Positions 21,914 through 32,874 of a DNA stretch of 64,000 nucleotides are shown here, one piece after another (within the stretch, counting starts at the first letter, position 1; the number at the start of each line of letters is the position of its first letter). The stretch lies in contig NC_065563.1 in NCBI RefSeq assembly GCF_022605725.1, positions 10,690,518 to 10,754,517 on the forward strand. Reading direction: 5' to 3'. Source of the stretch: Anthonomus grandis grandis. Lineage: Eukaryota > Arthropoda > Insecta > Coleoptera > Curculionidae. The translations under genes were made by a program, and so were the position numbers. The notes under the pieces are model-generated. The model was not told the origin of the DNA, made no database searches, and worked only from the letters and a program-made list of their open reading frames with translations.

Positions 21914-24386
21914 GAAGACCACAGGGGAAAAACGATCCAAGTACAAAATTGTAAAATTTTTGATTATTCGCTATTTTTATACCCTTTCCCTGGTACTTTA
22001 ACGTGCCATAAAATATTCTTCAGAATACCGATCGTAGTCCACTAAAATCAGCGATATAAGTTTGGTACACTTTGGAATAACGATCCAAGTCCGCCCGAAC
22101 TCGACAAAGAACGGTCGAAGTCCACAATGTGTCCGCTTAAATCATTTAAGATTCGTTAGCATTTTAGTCGTTATTGTTGTATCGTCCTAAGAGGTTGTTG
22201 GCGTTGTGTATTGTTTGTTTTACTATCGTGAAATGTCGGAAGAAAGTAATAGTAGTGACAGTGATATACCTTTAAGTGTTGTAAGTGTGTCAGTAAAAAA
22301 ATACTAAAGCTTGGACGTGTAAGTGATGCGGCAAAATTTTTGAGAAATCATACTTATGAGACGGGTAATGCATGTGGCTGCAAAAGATTTCCTTGTTTTG
22401 AGGTTATATCCGCTGAAAAAAGACGAAAAATCATTCAAAACTTTAATAGCTTAGAAAATAGAAATAGTCAAAACAGCCATTTATGCGAATTAATCGGGAT
22501 TAAGAATATTAGTAGAAGAAGACCTAGACAAAACGAGAACACAGCAAGGCTTAGAGATAACTCGTATACGTTTAAAGTAAGAATTAAACTAGATTGCGAG
22601 GGCGGCATGATGGAAGAAATTGAGGTATGTCAAAAAGCTTTTATATCGTTACACGAGATTACTAATCGCCGTATTATGACTATGAAAGACCACCTAAAGA
22701 AAGCCGGTTATTGTTTTGCTGATATGAGGGGGAAACATCAGAATCGCCCTTACCGATTGAGCTCTCAGTTAATCGAAAATGTGCGTAACCACATAAAATC
22801 TTTTAAAGGAAGTCATATTATAGCCTGAAGAGCTCAACGTTAAGAAAATGCACAAAATGTACGGCGACAAATTCCCCAATGACCCAATAAGTTATGAAGC
22901 ATACAGACAAATTTTCGTCAAAGATTTTAATATTAGTTTCGGGTATCCTCGCTCCGATACGTGTAGTGTGATGAACACATAGTTAAAATGAAGTCACTAC
23001 AAGAGAAACTAAAGAACACTATCGAAAACGAGGCACGTTAGAATTACAAAATGAAACTAAAGGTTTGGAAAATGGAAATAGATTACATAAACTTAAAGCA
23101 GCTACTTTCTATACTAGAAAGCGACACGCTAAAATACAGTCCAGAAAAAATGAGTCAATTGAAGCTATAACCATGGACTTTTCCAAAAGTCTTCCTACAC
23201 CCAACATCACTACCAATGATGGCAATTGACCTTTGTCAGTTTTAATATTCATAAGCTCTCAACCAATGAGGCTGTTTTTTATCCATACCCTGGGACTATT
23301 GCCAAGAAAGGTGCTGATGAAGTCGCGTCTTTATTACATGATTTTTGCCGTAATATTCTAGGACAAACTGTTAGATGTTTGGAAATATTTTGCGTTCATG
23401 CGCAGGCCAAAATAAGAATTACACCATTATACGCCTCTTACATCATATGGTCCATAAAGAAGGTAGGTTTGATAAAATCAAAATTACATTTCCAATTCGG
23501 GGGCAGTCGTACTTAGAGTGCGATAAAGACTTTGCTCTCATCATTTCATTAACAGAAAACAAGAGATTCCATCCCAATGGGTCGAAGTTTTTAAAAGTGC
23601 TAGGGTTAAACCAATGCCATTTAATATTATTAAGTGTACTACAGACATTTTCCATGCATGGACAAAATTTTTAACCCCTCAATATAAAAAAACCTGTCCA
23701 TTTACAACAAGGCCAATAAAAGAACTAATAATAAGCCATCAACATCTATGTCAAGTTTTGTTCTAATACCCCCAATGCCAGGCATAGCGGCTGCAACACC
23801 GGACAAACTTTACAATGGCCTCATTCCTATTCCCAAGTTGAAGTATGACCAACTGCAGGAACTTAAGAAGTTTGTAGATGAAACGTCACAAATCTACATA
23901 CACTAATTTGCCTTATCATGCTAATAATAGGACTGTAGATGATGCAGATATGGTAAGTGACCATATCTGCGGTAAGTTCTTTTTCAGCAAAAGTAACTAT
24001 CAATACCAATGTCTATTATAATGTCCGTGCCAAACATGACGCACTACTTCGGAATGAAGGTAAGCCACAACGGTCAAATATTAAGGTCCTTAATAATGTT
24101 GTATTCTTGTTATAGCGGTGTTCAAACCTAATTCTTGTGGACTTGGATCGTTTCTCGGTACACCGAAGAGAAGGAATTTTCAATTATTTTTTTTCCAAAA
24201 TTCTGTTTATTTTTTTATGATTTTTAGTAGTCCCTAAGTATTGCCCATGTTAATGACTTCTAATAAAAAAATAGTACAAAACGATTTATTTTTTATTGTT
24301 TTGCATGGAAGTCTTCAAACTTTCAAATTCGTTTTTCTCAAAAATATAAAAATGTGACGTTAGATCGTTCTTCCCCTGTAGTCTTC
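21914..24386 (+). mobile_element. DNA transposon E1 of the 'GQNKN' family (complete, TSD AAAT)
   Basis: Inverted tips: left GAAGACCACAGGGGAAAAAC (21914), right read on the - strand GAAGACTACAGGGGAAGAAC (24386). They match over about 27 bp, to CGATCYAA. AAAT directly precedes the left tip (21910-21913) and follows the right tip (24387-24390), so the target duplication is 4 bp. A subterminal motif AACGATCCAAGTCC recurs at 21930, 22079 and, with changes, at 22027 and 22110, and inverted at about 24137 and 24362. The interior holds the transposase at 22233-23960. The element lies in the Clic intron. Confidence 0.8.
22233..23960 (+). pseudogene. transposase of E1 (C-x-GQNKN, putative DDD enzyme)
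   Basis: ATG at 22233 begins a serine/aspartate-rich leader that breaks after about 30 codons. The longest clean piece (22340-22828) reads GNACGCKRFPCFEVISAEKR, SQNSHLCELIGI, VCQKAFISLHEITNRRI and DMRGKHQNRPYRLS. After a break, KMYGDKFPNDPISYEAYRQI and FNISFGYPRSDTCS follow (22846-22970). Next come TFYTRKRHAK and MDFSKSLPTPNITTNDGN (about 23100-23225), then FNIHKLSTNEAVFYPYPG, KKGADEVASLLHDF, CAGQNKNYTIIRLLHHMVHK (about 23402) and FPIRGQSYLECDKDFALI. The D of MDFSK, the acidic position before C-x-GQNKN and the D of ECDKD are plausible catalytic residues (inference). I know this order from many uncharacterised insect proteins, probably InterPro DUF7869 (from memory). Several frameshifts and stops make it inactive. 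Confidence 0.75.
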
Positions 24387-24699
24387 AAATGTTTCATCGA
24401 AAAGAACAGTGTTGCCAACAGTTCTTGAAATCTTCTGGTGTTGCGCCAGTTAGCCAAATGGTAGCTATAAGCCTGTAGTTTTAAAATTTTTAAAAGAAAA
24501 ATTAATCTTTCGTTTTTCCCTTAATTCTGAACTTCCTTATTGAATGTTTATTGGTCTCTTTTTCAGCCAGACCCTGTTAACCGACGGAATTTAAAACAGC
24601 CGTAATAAAACTATTTCTTTCATAAATAATATAGCAAAGGGTTACGAAAGATTAATTAAAGTTAGCAATGGGCAATTAAACTAAAAAAATATACAAATC

Positions 24700-24900
24700 T
24701 CTCGATGGTTGTAATCCTTGTCTATGTGTCTTCCTGGATCTGGCTAAGGCTTTAATTATTTCATTAAAATTCCGCAAGCACTTCCTAATACTGCTTTGAC
24801 TGTGTTTCCTAGTAGTCTTAAATTGGCCAAGGTTGTGTCTCTTTTTAAGAAAGATGATACTGAAAGGAGGTACAGAAATGCCTGTTAAAATGCTGCAAAA
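24700..24900 (+). mobile_element. LINE reverse-transcriptase scrap
   Basis: A frame at about 24718-24760 reads CLCVFLDLAKAF, the RT block A (FLDLxKAF, catalytic D). It is followed by a rearranged stretch with LAKVVSLFKKDD (about 24826), which belongs to an earlier RT block. The order is therefore scrambled. Short and old. Confidence 0.45.
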
Positions 24901-26776
24901 CTTAAAAAAGAAGAAAATTTGCCTTCAATCTTAAATTAAACCTGTTAAATGAAATAATGACTTTTAAGGTAACTTTTGATCATCTGTTATATTCAACTTT
25001 TTTACAAATCCAAGCTCGATTTGAATTAAAACATTTTCGCAGGTTTTTCGCATACACGACAATAATCTGCATGTGCAATTTAATTAAAATTGAGCTGGTA
25101 GATAGTAAAAGTTATGATAAATAAACGAATAATTATTCTTAACCTTAACACCCTGTATCTTTGTTATTAGACATTTTTGACAAAAATTTTATTAATAAAA
25201 GTCTATTTCTTTTTAAATTCTTAAATCACGTATTAAAATTAATGACGTTTAAACCGGACCACCCTTTATATGTATATTATGACATGTTGTAACCACAGTA
25301 AATTGACAATAATTTTCTTTTGTAAATAATCTCCATACATCAGATTGTACTTCACCATCAACAAAATTTGTACAAATGAGAAGGTTTAAAGCAAAACCAA
25401 ATAAGTCCACCAAAAATTATTTTTGGAAAAATACTATTTTTCTGTAACGAGAAAACTAACAAGTTTATTAGAGAAAATTAACAAAAGTGTTATTCTTACT
25501 ACTAATACAAACAGAAACATTGTGGCAAAACCAACGGTGCATTTAAATATGAAGTGCAAACTCTTCTTCTAAACAGTCACACTCATTTCTTAGCTCTTCT
25601 TCTTCCTGAGTTATATCCGCAGTATGTTCAACTTGTTTGTTTTCACAAAAAAGTTTCGTCACTTTTCTCCTCCTGTCCAAATTGCTTTTAAATATCTTTT
25701 CAAGTCACCCAAAAACTCTATCTTTTGTGATATTTTTAGGAGAATACTTTAACAGCCAAAACATTAACATATGAATCAAATGGAAATTTTTGTTCTAGCC
25801 CCCACATCCATTGCAAAACAATATAATCTGGGTTATATCATCCAGTTCCAAGGATCAGGTCAAAGCAGAATGTCAGGGCATTTTCTGGCTCTTGTTTACC
25901 AAGTTCGTAAAAGGCTTTTGCTCTTCTTTTATGAACTAGTCATATACTTGGTTTTCTCTCCTTGACCTTTTTCAGACTTAATTAAATGCTTTAGACGCGT
26001 GCATTGAAAAAAGGTATCAGAAGCCGGGGACGAAAATCCAATATTAAATTTTGTTAGAAAAACCTTTCTAAACATGTGGTAGCCAACGTGGTACTTACTT
26101 TCAGCCTGTTCATTATACATACGTTGTAACTTTTTAATGCTTAGAAGGGCAGGTAAATAAACCCTTAGATTAGAATTTTTCGATTTTAATGACTTTCAGT
26201 GCCAAGCAATTTACAAACGAATTCGCGTACTCTCTCCCTTTTGTCCAAACTTTTTGTTGGAATATGGTCACCTCCTTTTCGCTGTTTAGGACAGTCCCCT
26301 GAGTCAACTGTTGCTGGCATGAAAAAAGTCCTGCAGACCTTAACTGCCTCTGCGGATCTGTTCTTTTTAATTTTTAAAAAGAAGTTTGCAGCCCTTTGTC
26401 AAGGGTTATTTTTAACAGGCCTCTTCCTTACAGTACCAAAAACGCTTATCATATGACAAAGTGTTACATCTTGAACACTGTTGTTTGGTACGCTATACAG
26501 CTAGCTTCTTACATTTTTAATATCTGGTATTTTAACATTTTGGCATCGATATGTTTCATTATCATATAAACAAGGACGGTTAAATTTCTTTAGGTCTGGA
26601 TCTGGATCTTCGTATCTAAAATAAAATAAATGTTAAAAAAATATAATTGCCTAAGAACTATTTTTTTTTTTAACTTTAAACATAATTTTTGTGATTCAAA
26701 AAAAGGCAGTTAGATACCTATGTTCCGCTGGGTTAAGAGATTCTTGTAAACCTCTCTTTATATCTCAAAAAATCCT

Positions 26777-26830
26777 AAAAGCATCTTTTTGATAAAATTT
26801 TTTAATGAAATTTATCAAAAAGATGCTTTT
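26777..26830. repeat. near-perfect hairpin
   Basis: AAAAGCATCTTTTTGATAAA (26777) pairs with TTTATCAAAAAGATGCTTTT (ending 26830) across a loop of about 8 bp. It lies in what appears to be the intron of the E2 transposase. It may be a tiny foldback insertion. Confidence 0.8.
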
Positions 26831-27006
26831 TTTTTTCTCAATCTGTTTCGTTATGATTAATTTTGGTAATGTGTGTAAATGTTGTGGTAAAGTGTTTTAG
26901 ATGTTATGTTTGTTTGAAATTTGAAATTTAAAGTAAATTTGGAATTTTTTAGTTTTTAGGATGCTTGTACACAAGATTTTGTTGTCTTACGTAATATAGC
27001 ACATTT

Positions 27007-27030
27007 TCTTTCTTTCTTTCTTTCTTTTAT
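27007..27030. repeat. (TTTC)n simple repeat
   Basis: Run of TTTC units (CTTTCTTTCTTTCTTTCTTT) within E2, in the probable intron of its transposase. Confidence 0.85.
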
Positions 27031-27927
27031 ACTTAATCTTACCTTTCATGTTTTCCTCTTAGCTTTTTCGACGCTTTTTACCTTATTCTGCTCCCTTGGT
27101 TCGCTTCTTCCACAGCTACTGAATCTCCCAAAAAATCTTCCTCCGTATTTTTTATTTAGGACCTATTACTGCAGCTTGTATTTATTTTATTTAAAAACCA
27201 CTAAAAGAACAGTTCAAACCAGAAATATTATACAGCACGACTACAACTCAACTACATCAATCAAACTACCGCACCCAATGTTTATGTTTACACTACTTAC
27301 TGTACCGACTAACACATGGTCGCCCCTCAGTCCATGCGCGCAAACACGCATAGGCGAATCAACGACAAAATGGCTGACGAAGCATGTTGAAATTTTTACG
27401 ACATCGCTAGTGATAGTGCCATCTATTATTCAAATTATACATTTATATAATAAGATAAAGTAAGAAATTTGAAATAGAATTAATGTATTTATGGATTTAT
27501 TTGGTTTTGCATGAAAACATCAATATTGCCATTAAAATTAAGTAGGATTTATTCGTTTTTGCACGCCAATATTTAGCTGATATGATGTAATTCAGCAAGA
27601 TGAACCAATATTCGCCGCTAACTAAATTTTTGTAAAAAATGGATTTATTCGGTTTTGTTCCAAACTTCCTCAACTATAATCTATCTTAGTAGCGCAGATT
27701 GGCGTGTAATCCTCCCTGGTGGGTCGAGTTCTGTGTTATTTGAGTCCATGTGAAAGGAGCACATTTTTAAGATAATGACTATTGGGACAGGTGTTTAATA
27801 ATCAATATATTTCCAGCAGATTGGAACGCTATAGATACTTTTTAGAAAACTTATTAAGGAGCTCTTAGTTACCAAAGTAAAGTTTGTTTTCCTTGGTTAA
27901 TCGTGTTTTTTTTTTAACGAATTTAAG

Positions 27928-28090
27928 GTACATGGCGAACATGTACGAGTTGGAGGCTTTTAGGCAGAGCTGCCCCGCGGACCAGGACATCATCAGCCAC
28001 ATCAAGAACCAACTGGGACTCCGGACCACCGCCCGAATAGAACTGGAAACGCCCGTTTACACCACGTCCATTCCTATTTTAGACTCGTAA
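27928..28090 (+). CDS. Clic: Clic last exon with stop codon
   Basis: After the acceptor AAG at 27925-27927 the exon's first G completes the split arginine codon. It then reads YMANMYELEAFRQSCPADQD, IISHIKNQLGL and ends PVYTTSIPILDS-stop (TAA 28088-28090). AF-x-x-SCPADQDI is the conserved helix near the CLIC C-terminus. With the other two exons it gives 235 residues; adding the missing first exon would give about 260, the usual length for insect Clic. The exon is intact, which argues for a functional gene despite introns full of transposons. Confidence 0.93.
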
Positions 28091-28905
28091 TAATCCAGTT
28101 ATCCTTGTCCTCCCCTCTTTTTTTAAATCAGATTTCGCGCTTTATTTCAAATTTTCATAGTACCATCCGCATCCGCATGGTGGGCATTTAAAAATTGAGT
28201 TTTTGCTAAACGTATATTACGCGTGCTATTTATATACAAGTTTTTTATATATTATATATAAGAGAAAAAAAGAAGAAAGTAGTTTGGGCTGTGTATAGTT
28301 TTGCATCCTTTATATACTTTTCCCGGTGAAAAATGACCAAATAGGAGCGATATTTTTTTGTTTTTCATACTTTTTGACGCTGTATTAATTTTTCGTAAAG
28401 CAAGTATTATTGTGCACTACTTGCACTCTACATATACAGGTTGTCAGCTAATTAATTTTAAAAAAATCACACGATTCAACCCCTTAACAGCGCATAATAC
28501 ACCTTGAATATGTAAGGTGCAAGTAGCACACCTTAAGAACAGTTAATATAATTTCTATTATGTTAAGGTATTATGAAATATTCTATATGTATTTATAATT
28601 TTGTACGTTAAGGGTTTCGAGATAGGGTGAACCCGAAAAAAATCTTTATTTTTTTTTTTAATAAATTGTTACGGTAGCGCCAAAACCCGTGTTTAGTTAC
28701 GGTTCGCTCTAAATAGTTCATTAAATAAATGAAAATTTAAACCGAAAATGGTGTTTTTATTTTTGTGGTGCTGGTTGCCTGTAAAGAATGACGAACGTGT
28801 AAGTATGTTCCAAATTGTCTTCATTTAAGTGGAAATGTTTTCGTTCTTTCTAATATGATGGCTCTGCTATGAGGCAATTTAGTTTTAATTCTGTTGATGC
28901 TTCTC
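28091..28905 (+). other. probable Clic 3' UTR and downstream sequence
   Basis: AT-rich, no ORF. An AATAAA at about 28724 (TTAAATAAATGAAAA) is a candidate polyadenylation signal about 635 nt after the stop. No element was recognised. Confidence 0.4.
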
Positions 28906-28909
28906 CCAT

Positions 28910-29100
28910 GATGCATCTGAACTGGCTACCGGCGTAAATGAGTTCAGCTACTACTTTCAACAGGATTTCTGAGAATCAATTATGTGGTACACCTCTGACC
29001 CCATCCGTTCCAACAAACCCAACACAATAACACGGTCAACAGTGTTAAATGCCTTTCAAAAGTCAAGAGACACCTTTGCTGCAATTTTTTCGCCATCAAA
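28910..29100 (-). mobile_element. LINE reverse-transcriptase scrap
   Basis: On the - strand (29100-28980) a frame reads GEKIAAKVSLDF-stop-KAFNTVDRVI and VLGLLERMGSEVYHIIDS. This is RT block A (LDFxKAFxTV, catalytic D) with an internal stop. Short relic just outside the mariner-like element at 29155. Confidence 0.55.
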
Positions 29101-29154
29101 ACAACTTAAATGTATCTCCTACCGATAAATACGATAAATTATATTATATATATA

Positions 29155-31295
29155 CAGGGTGACAATTTCAAGAGTAGCCATGGCTTATAATTTTTAAACC
29201 GTAAAAGATATAAAAAAATGCTTAAAACCGTTTCTATAGTAACAAGGGGGAACCAAAATGATGAATTTTTTAGGGATATACTATCATCCCCCTAACCCCC
29301 AGAGCCACCCCCTTAAAAATTTTAAATTGGAAGGGTAGTCGAGTGATACCTTGTTTGAAAGGTCTATTAATTCCCTATATTATGCGACCCTACTTATAAT
29401 AATCAATGCATTTATTTTAGAGTTATGCCAATTTTAATATTTTATTAAAGGTTATTTAAGTGTTTTTTAATTTCTTATAAAATTAACATATTTTGAAAAT
29501 GTCATAAAATATTTAACATTTGAACATTAGTACAAATGGTTAAGAACAAGGAAAACACTCTGCAATATTGCGTTTATTCTATTTTTAAAACAATAAAAAT
29601 CTGCATTGAACTTTAATTATTTTATTAAATGCTCAAAGTGGCTTCCATTATTTTGCAAGCAAAAGTACAATCTGTTTTCAAACTCTTGACGAACATTTCT
29701 AAAAACTTCAGTTGTTAATAATCGGCACTCTTGTGTAATTCTTTGTTTTAGCTCCTCAATGGTGGCAGGCTGCGTTTTGAAAACGACCGATTTTAGGTGA
29801 CCCCAAAGAAAAAAATCGAGAGGGGTGAGATCTGGCGATCTTGGCGGCCACTCAATAGGTCCTCTTCTACCAATCCATTGGTCTGGATAATGATTATCTA
29901 GCCACTCTCTAACAGGCAATACATAATGTGGTGGGGCCCCATCTTGTTGAAAATGCAATAAATTTTCATCAAGAACAAGATCTCATTTTCATCCCTTTGG
30001 TTTTCCAATTCCGTTATTACTAAAGGCTCAACAGTTGTTTCTAACATTTCAGCATAAATTTCTCCATTTAGATTATCATCAATAAACAATGGCCCAATTA
30101 TATTATTCCCTAGAATTCCGGTCCACACATTTATTTTTTGGGGATATTGGGTGTGCCCTTCCCTAAAAATATGGGGATTCTCATCACTCCAGTAACGGCA
30201 GTTTTGCTTATTAACGTTACCGTTTAAATAAAAAGTCACTCGTCACTGAAACAAATGTTTTTTATAAAACGTTGCTCATTTATTATTTTTTGGGTCATTA
30301 ATTCACAAAATTCGATCCGCCTGTCTGGATCGCCATCACCAAGTTCTTGAACAATCTGTAGCTTGTAAGGATGGAATTTATTAATTTTTAATATCTTTCG
30401 TACTGATTCACGAGACACTCCTGTGGCAGCTGCTGCTTGACGAGTCGGCATACCAGGATCCATAGCAAAATGCCCAAGAACCTCAATCTGAGTTGCTTCA
30501 TCCAGTATTCTTGGCTGAGTTTTCTTTATATTACCTACAAACCCAGTTTCTTCAAATTTTCTTACCAACTTCTGGATGTAATAATGCCCAACCTGCTTAT
30601 CTGGGTGCCTCTCATTAAATATTGTGGCACTTCTACGTAAACAGCGATTTTGAGAACCATAAATAAATATCATTTCAACTCTTTCGGCGATCGTATAAAC
30701 CATTGTAAAAATAAAACTAGAGCAGTGAGAGAACTTTAAATCACAAAAAGAACCACGATATTACTAACCAAACCAAAAATTGAACATTTTAAGGCAAAAT
30801 TTAAATAAACAAAAAACAACAAATATTTCGAGAATGGCAGGCATCGAAAATTTTCCTTTTTTTTTTTACATCGCCAAATACCATTCCGACAATTCAATAA
30901 TTTCAGTATAAGTGTACTATTTATTGGAGTTTTGTTTTGGCTTTTAACAATTCATTTTAGTATCAGAATAAATATTTTTATTCTGATAGTAAAATGAATT
31001 GACTAACATTTAAAAGGACATACATATCTCGGAAATGGTTGCATTGATTTTAATGAGTAAGACGGCAAAATATAGGGAATTAATAGACCTTTCAAACAAG
31101 GTATCACTCGACTACCCTTCCAATTTAAAATTTTTAAGGGGGTGGCTCTGGGGGTTAGGGGGATGATAGTATATCCCTAAAAAATTCATCATTTTGGTTC
31201 CCCCTTGTTACTATAGAAACGGTTTTAAGCATTTTTTTATATCTTTTACGGTTTAAAAATTATAAGCCATGGCTACTCTTGAAATTGTCACCCTG
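29155..31295 (-). mobile_element. mariner-like (DD41D) element with about 235-bp inverted repeats
   Basis: Left end CAGGGTGACAATTTCAAGAG (29155); right end is its near-exact inverted copy, ending CACCCTG at 31295. The inverted match extends about 235 bp (29155-29390 against 31061-31295) and then breaks. TA lies outside both ends (29153-29154 and 31296-31297), the expected target duplication. The transposase lies between on the - strand. The arms are almost identical, so the copy is young or has been homogenised by gene conversion. Confidence 0.88.
29617..30703 (-). pseudogene. mariner-like DD41D transposase, two frameshifts
   Basis: 30703-30236: two HTH regions (MVYTIAERVEMIFIYGSQNR; LDEATQIEVLGHF and RQAAAATGVSRESVRKI), ending at ICFSDE with the first catalytic D. 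A frameshift there leads to 30239-29898 (NCRYWSDENPHIF, NVWTGILGNNIIGPLFIDD). A second near 29965 leads to 29958-29617 with HFQQDGAPPHY (second D) and PPRSPDLTPLDFFLWGHLK (third D). Counting from the D of QQDG to the D of PLDFF gives 41 residues between, hence DD41D. The stop follows EHLIK at 29617. Only two single-base lesions separate it from an open frame, so a close active relative is likely. Confidence 0.85.
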
Positions 31296-31319
31296 TATAT
31301 ATTCTACTATACGCACCTG

Positions 31320-31860
31320 TGATTCTTCTTTTTCAATCTTCCAAATTATTATCTAAAGGTGATAAATCGGGTGATCGTGGTGGCCATTCAATTCCTCTCC
31401 GTCGACCAATCCATCTGCCAGGAAATCTATAATTTAAACACTCTCTAACCGGAAGATAATAGTGTGGTGGAACTCCATCTTGTTGGAAGTGCATTAAATT
31501 TTCTTGCAAAATTATATTACCCGCTGCATCAGTTTGATTGAAGCTACATGTTATTAAGGGGTCTAGTGTGCTTTCCAGCAGATTAAGGTAGAGTTCACCG
31601 GTTAGATTTTCTTCAATAAATAAGGATCCTAAAATAGACATTCTAAGAATGCCAGCCCAAACATTTATCTCGTCTGGATACTGCGTGTGACCTCTAAAAA
31701 ACCCTCATCAGTAACGTAAATATTTTGATTTTCGGTTATGAAATTACTTATCATTTCACAAAACTCAATTCTTTCATCAAAAAGTTGTTGATCAATTTCC
31801 ATTTTATACGGGTGAAATTGATGTAGCTTTAGATTTAGGAGTCCTACCTATGTTTTACTA
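31320..31860 (-). mobile_element. second mariner-like (DD41D) transposase relic
   Basis: On the - strand, about 31830-31740 reads FHPYKMEIDQ and RIEFCEMISNF. 31641-31333 reads LFIEENLTGELYLNLLESTL, then HFQQDGVPPHYYLPVREC and PPRSPDLSPLD. Spacing between the D of QQDG and the D of PLD is again 41. It differs clearly from the neighbour at 29617-30703, so it is a different lineage, not a duplicate. Only the middle and C-terminal parts survive; no inverted repeats found. It starts only 25 bp beyond the neighbour's right end. Confidence 0.75.
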
Positions 31861-31929
31861 ATTTAATTGAATTAACTAACGAGGTTTGTGAAGATTAAAG
31901 CTTGATTGTAAGTTCCAAAGATTATCGAT

Positions 31930-32336
31930 GAGCTTGTAAAGAAAAAAACCAATAGGAATTCAGTAGGCGCTGTTCCAAAGACTACATGCTGCACAATAAA
32001 GTCTTGTTTCATATGCAACATCTTCGACTGCAACGAATATTTGAAAAGGGGATAGTTTAGGTAAATTTTCTTTGCAGTCTCTTAATTCCTTCTTTATTAC
32101 CGGTATAGACTGGGCGAAACCTTCTTACTATATAAGGCATTTTAAAAGCATGTTAAACCTTTTGTGTCTGTTATTAGACTTGAACTTCTTTTAATGAATC
32201 CTAGCATTCTAAATGCTTGGTAAATATTATTATACAAGTGTAGGTTAAAGTTGAGACTTTCGTCAAAGATGACTCCCAAATCATAAATTTGATCCACCGG
32301 TGATAACCTGATTAATGAATTCATATATGCAGGCAT
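31930..32336 (-). mobile_element. LINE ORF2 C-terminal relic
   Basis: 32336-32142 reads SLIRLSPVDQIYDLGVIFDE and NNIYQAFRMLGFIKRSS. This is the RT thumb block (DLGV-x-x-D) as in Jockey-like elements. Below it, to about 31930, C-terminal fragments appear in shifted frames (AVEDVAYETRLYC). The relic ends about 200 bp beyond the stop of the PH gene. Confidence 0.65.
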
Positions 32337-32445
32337 ACATAAGTATTAAGTTACCTAAGTGCCATTAATCTTGTACAAAATTATGCTGTAAAAATGGCTT
32401 TGAGAATAAATAAAAGACAAAAATAATTATTATCTTTGGTCTAAT

Positions 32446-32451
32446 TTTATT
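32446..32451 (-). promoter_or_regulatory. candidate polyadenylation signal of the PH gene
   Basis: TTTATT on the + strand, AATAAA on the - strand, lies about 82 nt downstream of the TGA at 32535-32533. No other AATAAA was noted between it and the stop. Confidence 0.5.
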
Positions 32452-32532
32452 ATCGTTAAATCAACGTTTACAAAACGCACAAACATATTCACGAAATAAC
32501 ATAAATAATGAACAAACAAACGGAACCACTCA

Positions 32533-32812
32533 TCAGGGTTCTAACGAATCAATAAACCTACTCTCCAAATGGAAACTGCTCATCGGACTGTCGTACGTCG
32601 GGAAGTACCCTTTAAGCATCAAAAGCTTATTTGGATCGGCATAAGCATTCTCCAAAGCGTCCAGGTTATAGTGGCTACTTTTATTGAAGCGTTTGTAGTC
32701 GTGCGACTCGTAAGAGAGTCTGTGGATTTCGTCGTGGGTTTTTGTAGATTCCACCTCCAAGGAGTCCGGGGTGATACTGGGCAAGTTGGAGTAGTCCACT
32801 GGGGGAGTCGTT
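32533..32812 (-). CDS. PH-domain adaptor-like protein, exon 11 (last)
   Basis: Acceptor AACAG ends at 32813. The first A completes a proline codon, followed by TTPPVDYSNLPSITPDSLEV. Then come SYESHDYKRFNKSSHYNLDA, ALENAYADPNKLLMLKGYFP, TYDSPMSSFHLESR and FIDSLEP-stop (TGA 32535-32533). Tyrosines in YDSP, YSNL and YESH contexts are possible SH2-binding sites (inference from sequence context). The end is hydrophilic with no further domain. Frame intact. Confidence 0.85.
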
Positions 32813-32874
32813 CTGTTAACACGTGTATATATTAGGGTTATAGGGTTATAGGTTAAGTTAATAAATATACTAAC

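Larger units (their letters stand above)
25545..27140 (-). pseudogene. transposase of E2, degraded
   Basis: On the - strand, about 27137-27045 reads EDFLGDSVAVEEANQGSRIR, then LRGKHER, ending at a GTAAG donor. The next piece starts after a TTTTAG acceptor at about 26617 with YEDPDPDLKKF. After breaks, 26345-26195 gives KVCRTFFMPATVDSGDCPKQ and IPTKSLDKRERVREFVCKLL. 26120-25929 gives MYNEQAESKYHVGYHMFRKV and FLTKFNIGFSSPASDTFFQC. The end is about 25680-25545 (TQEEEELRNECDCLEEEF). FNIGF-x-x-P-x-SDT and VC-x-x-FF align with E1 (FNISFGYPRSDTC, VCQKAF), which ties it to the family. The catalytic GQNKN part was not found and is probably deleted. Confidence 0.6.
25378..27671 (-). mobile_element. DNA transposon E2 of the 'GQNKN' family (complete, TSD AAAT/AACT)
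   Basis: Left tip GAGAAGGTTTAAAGCAAAAC (25378); right tip, read on the - strand from 27671, GAGGAAGTTTGGAACAAAAC. The match continues as CRAATAARTCCA, giving inverted repeats of about 32 bp with a few changes. Flanks are AAAT (25374-25377) and AACT (27672-27675), a 4-bp duplication with one later change. Subterminal copies of GGATTTATTYGGTTTTG lie at 27492, 27545 (TCGTTTTTG) and 27641, and inverted at about 25393-25410. The - strand interior carries a diverged transposase. It shares the Clic intron with E1 and lies in the opposite orientation. Confidence 0.7.

Noticed and set aside
32569..32835. 88-codon + strand frame
   Set aside because: Antisense to the last PH-gene exon.
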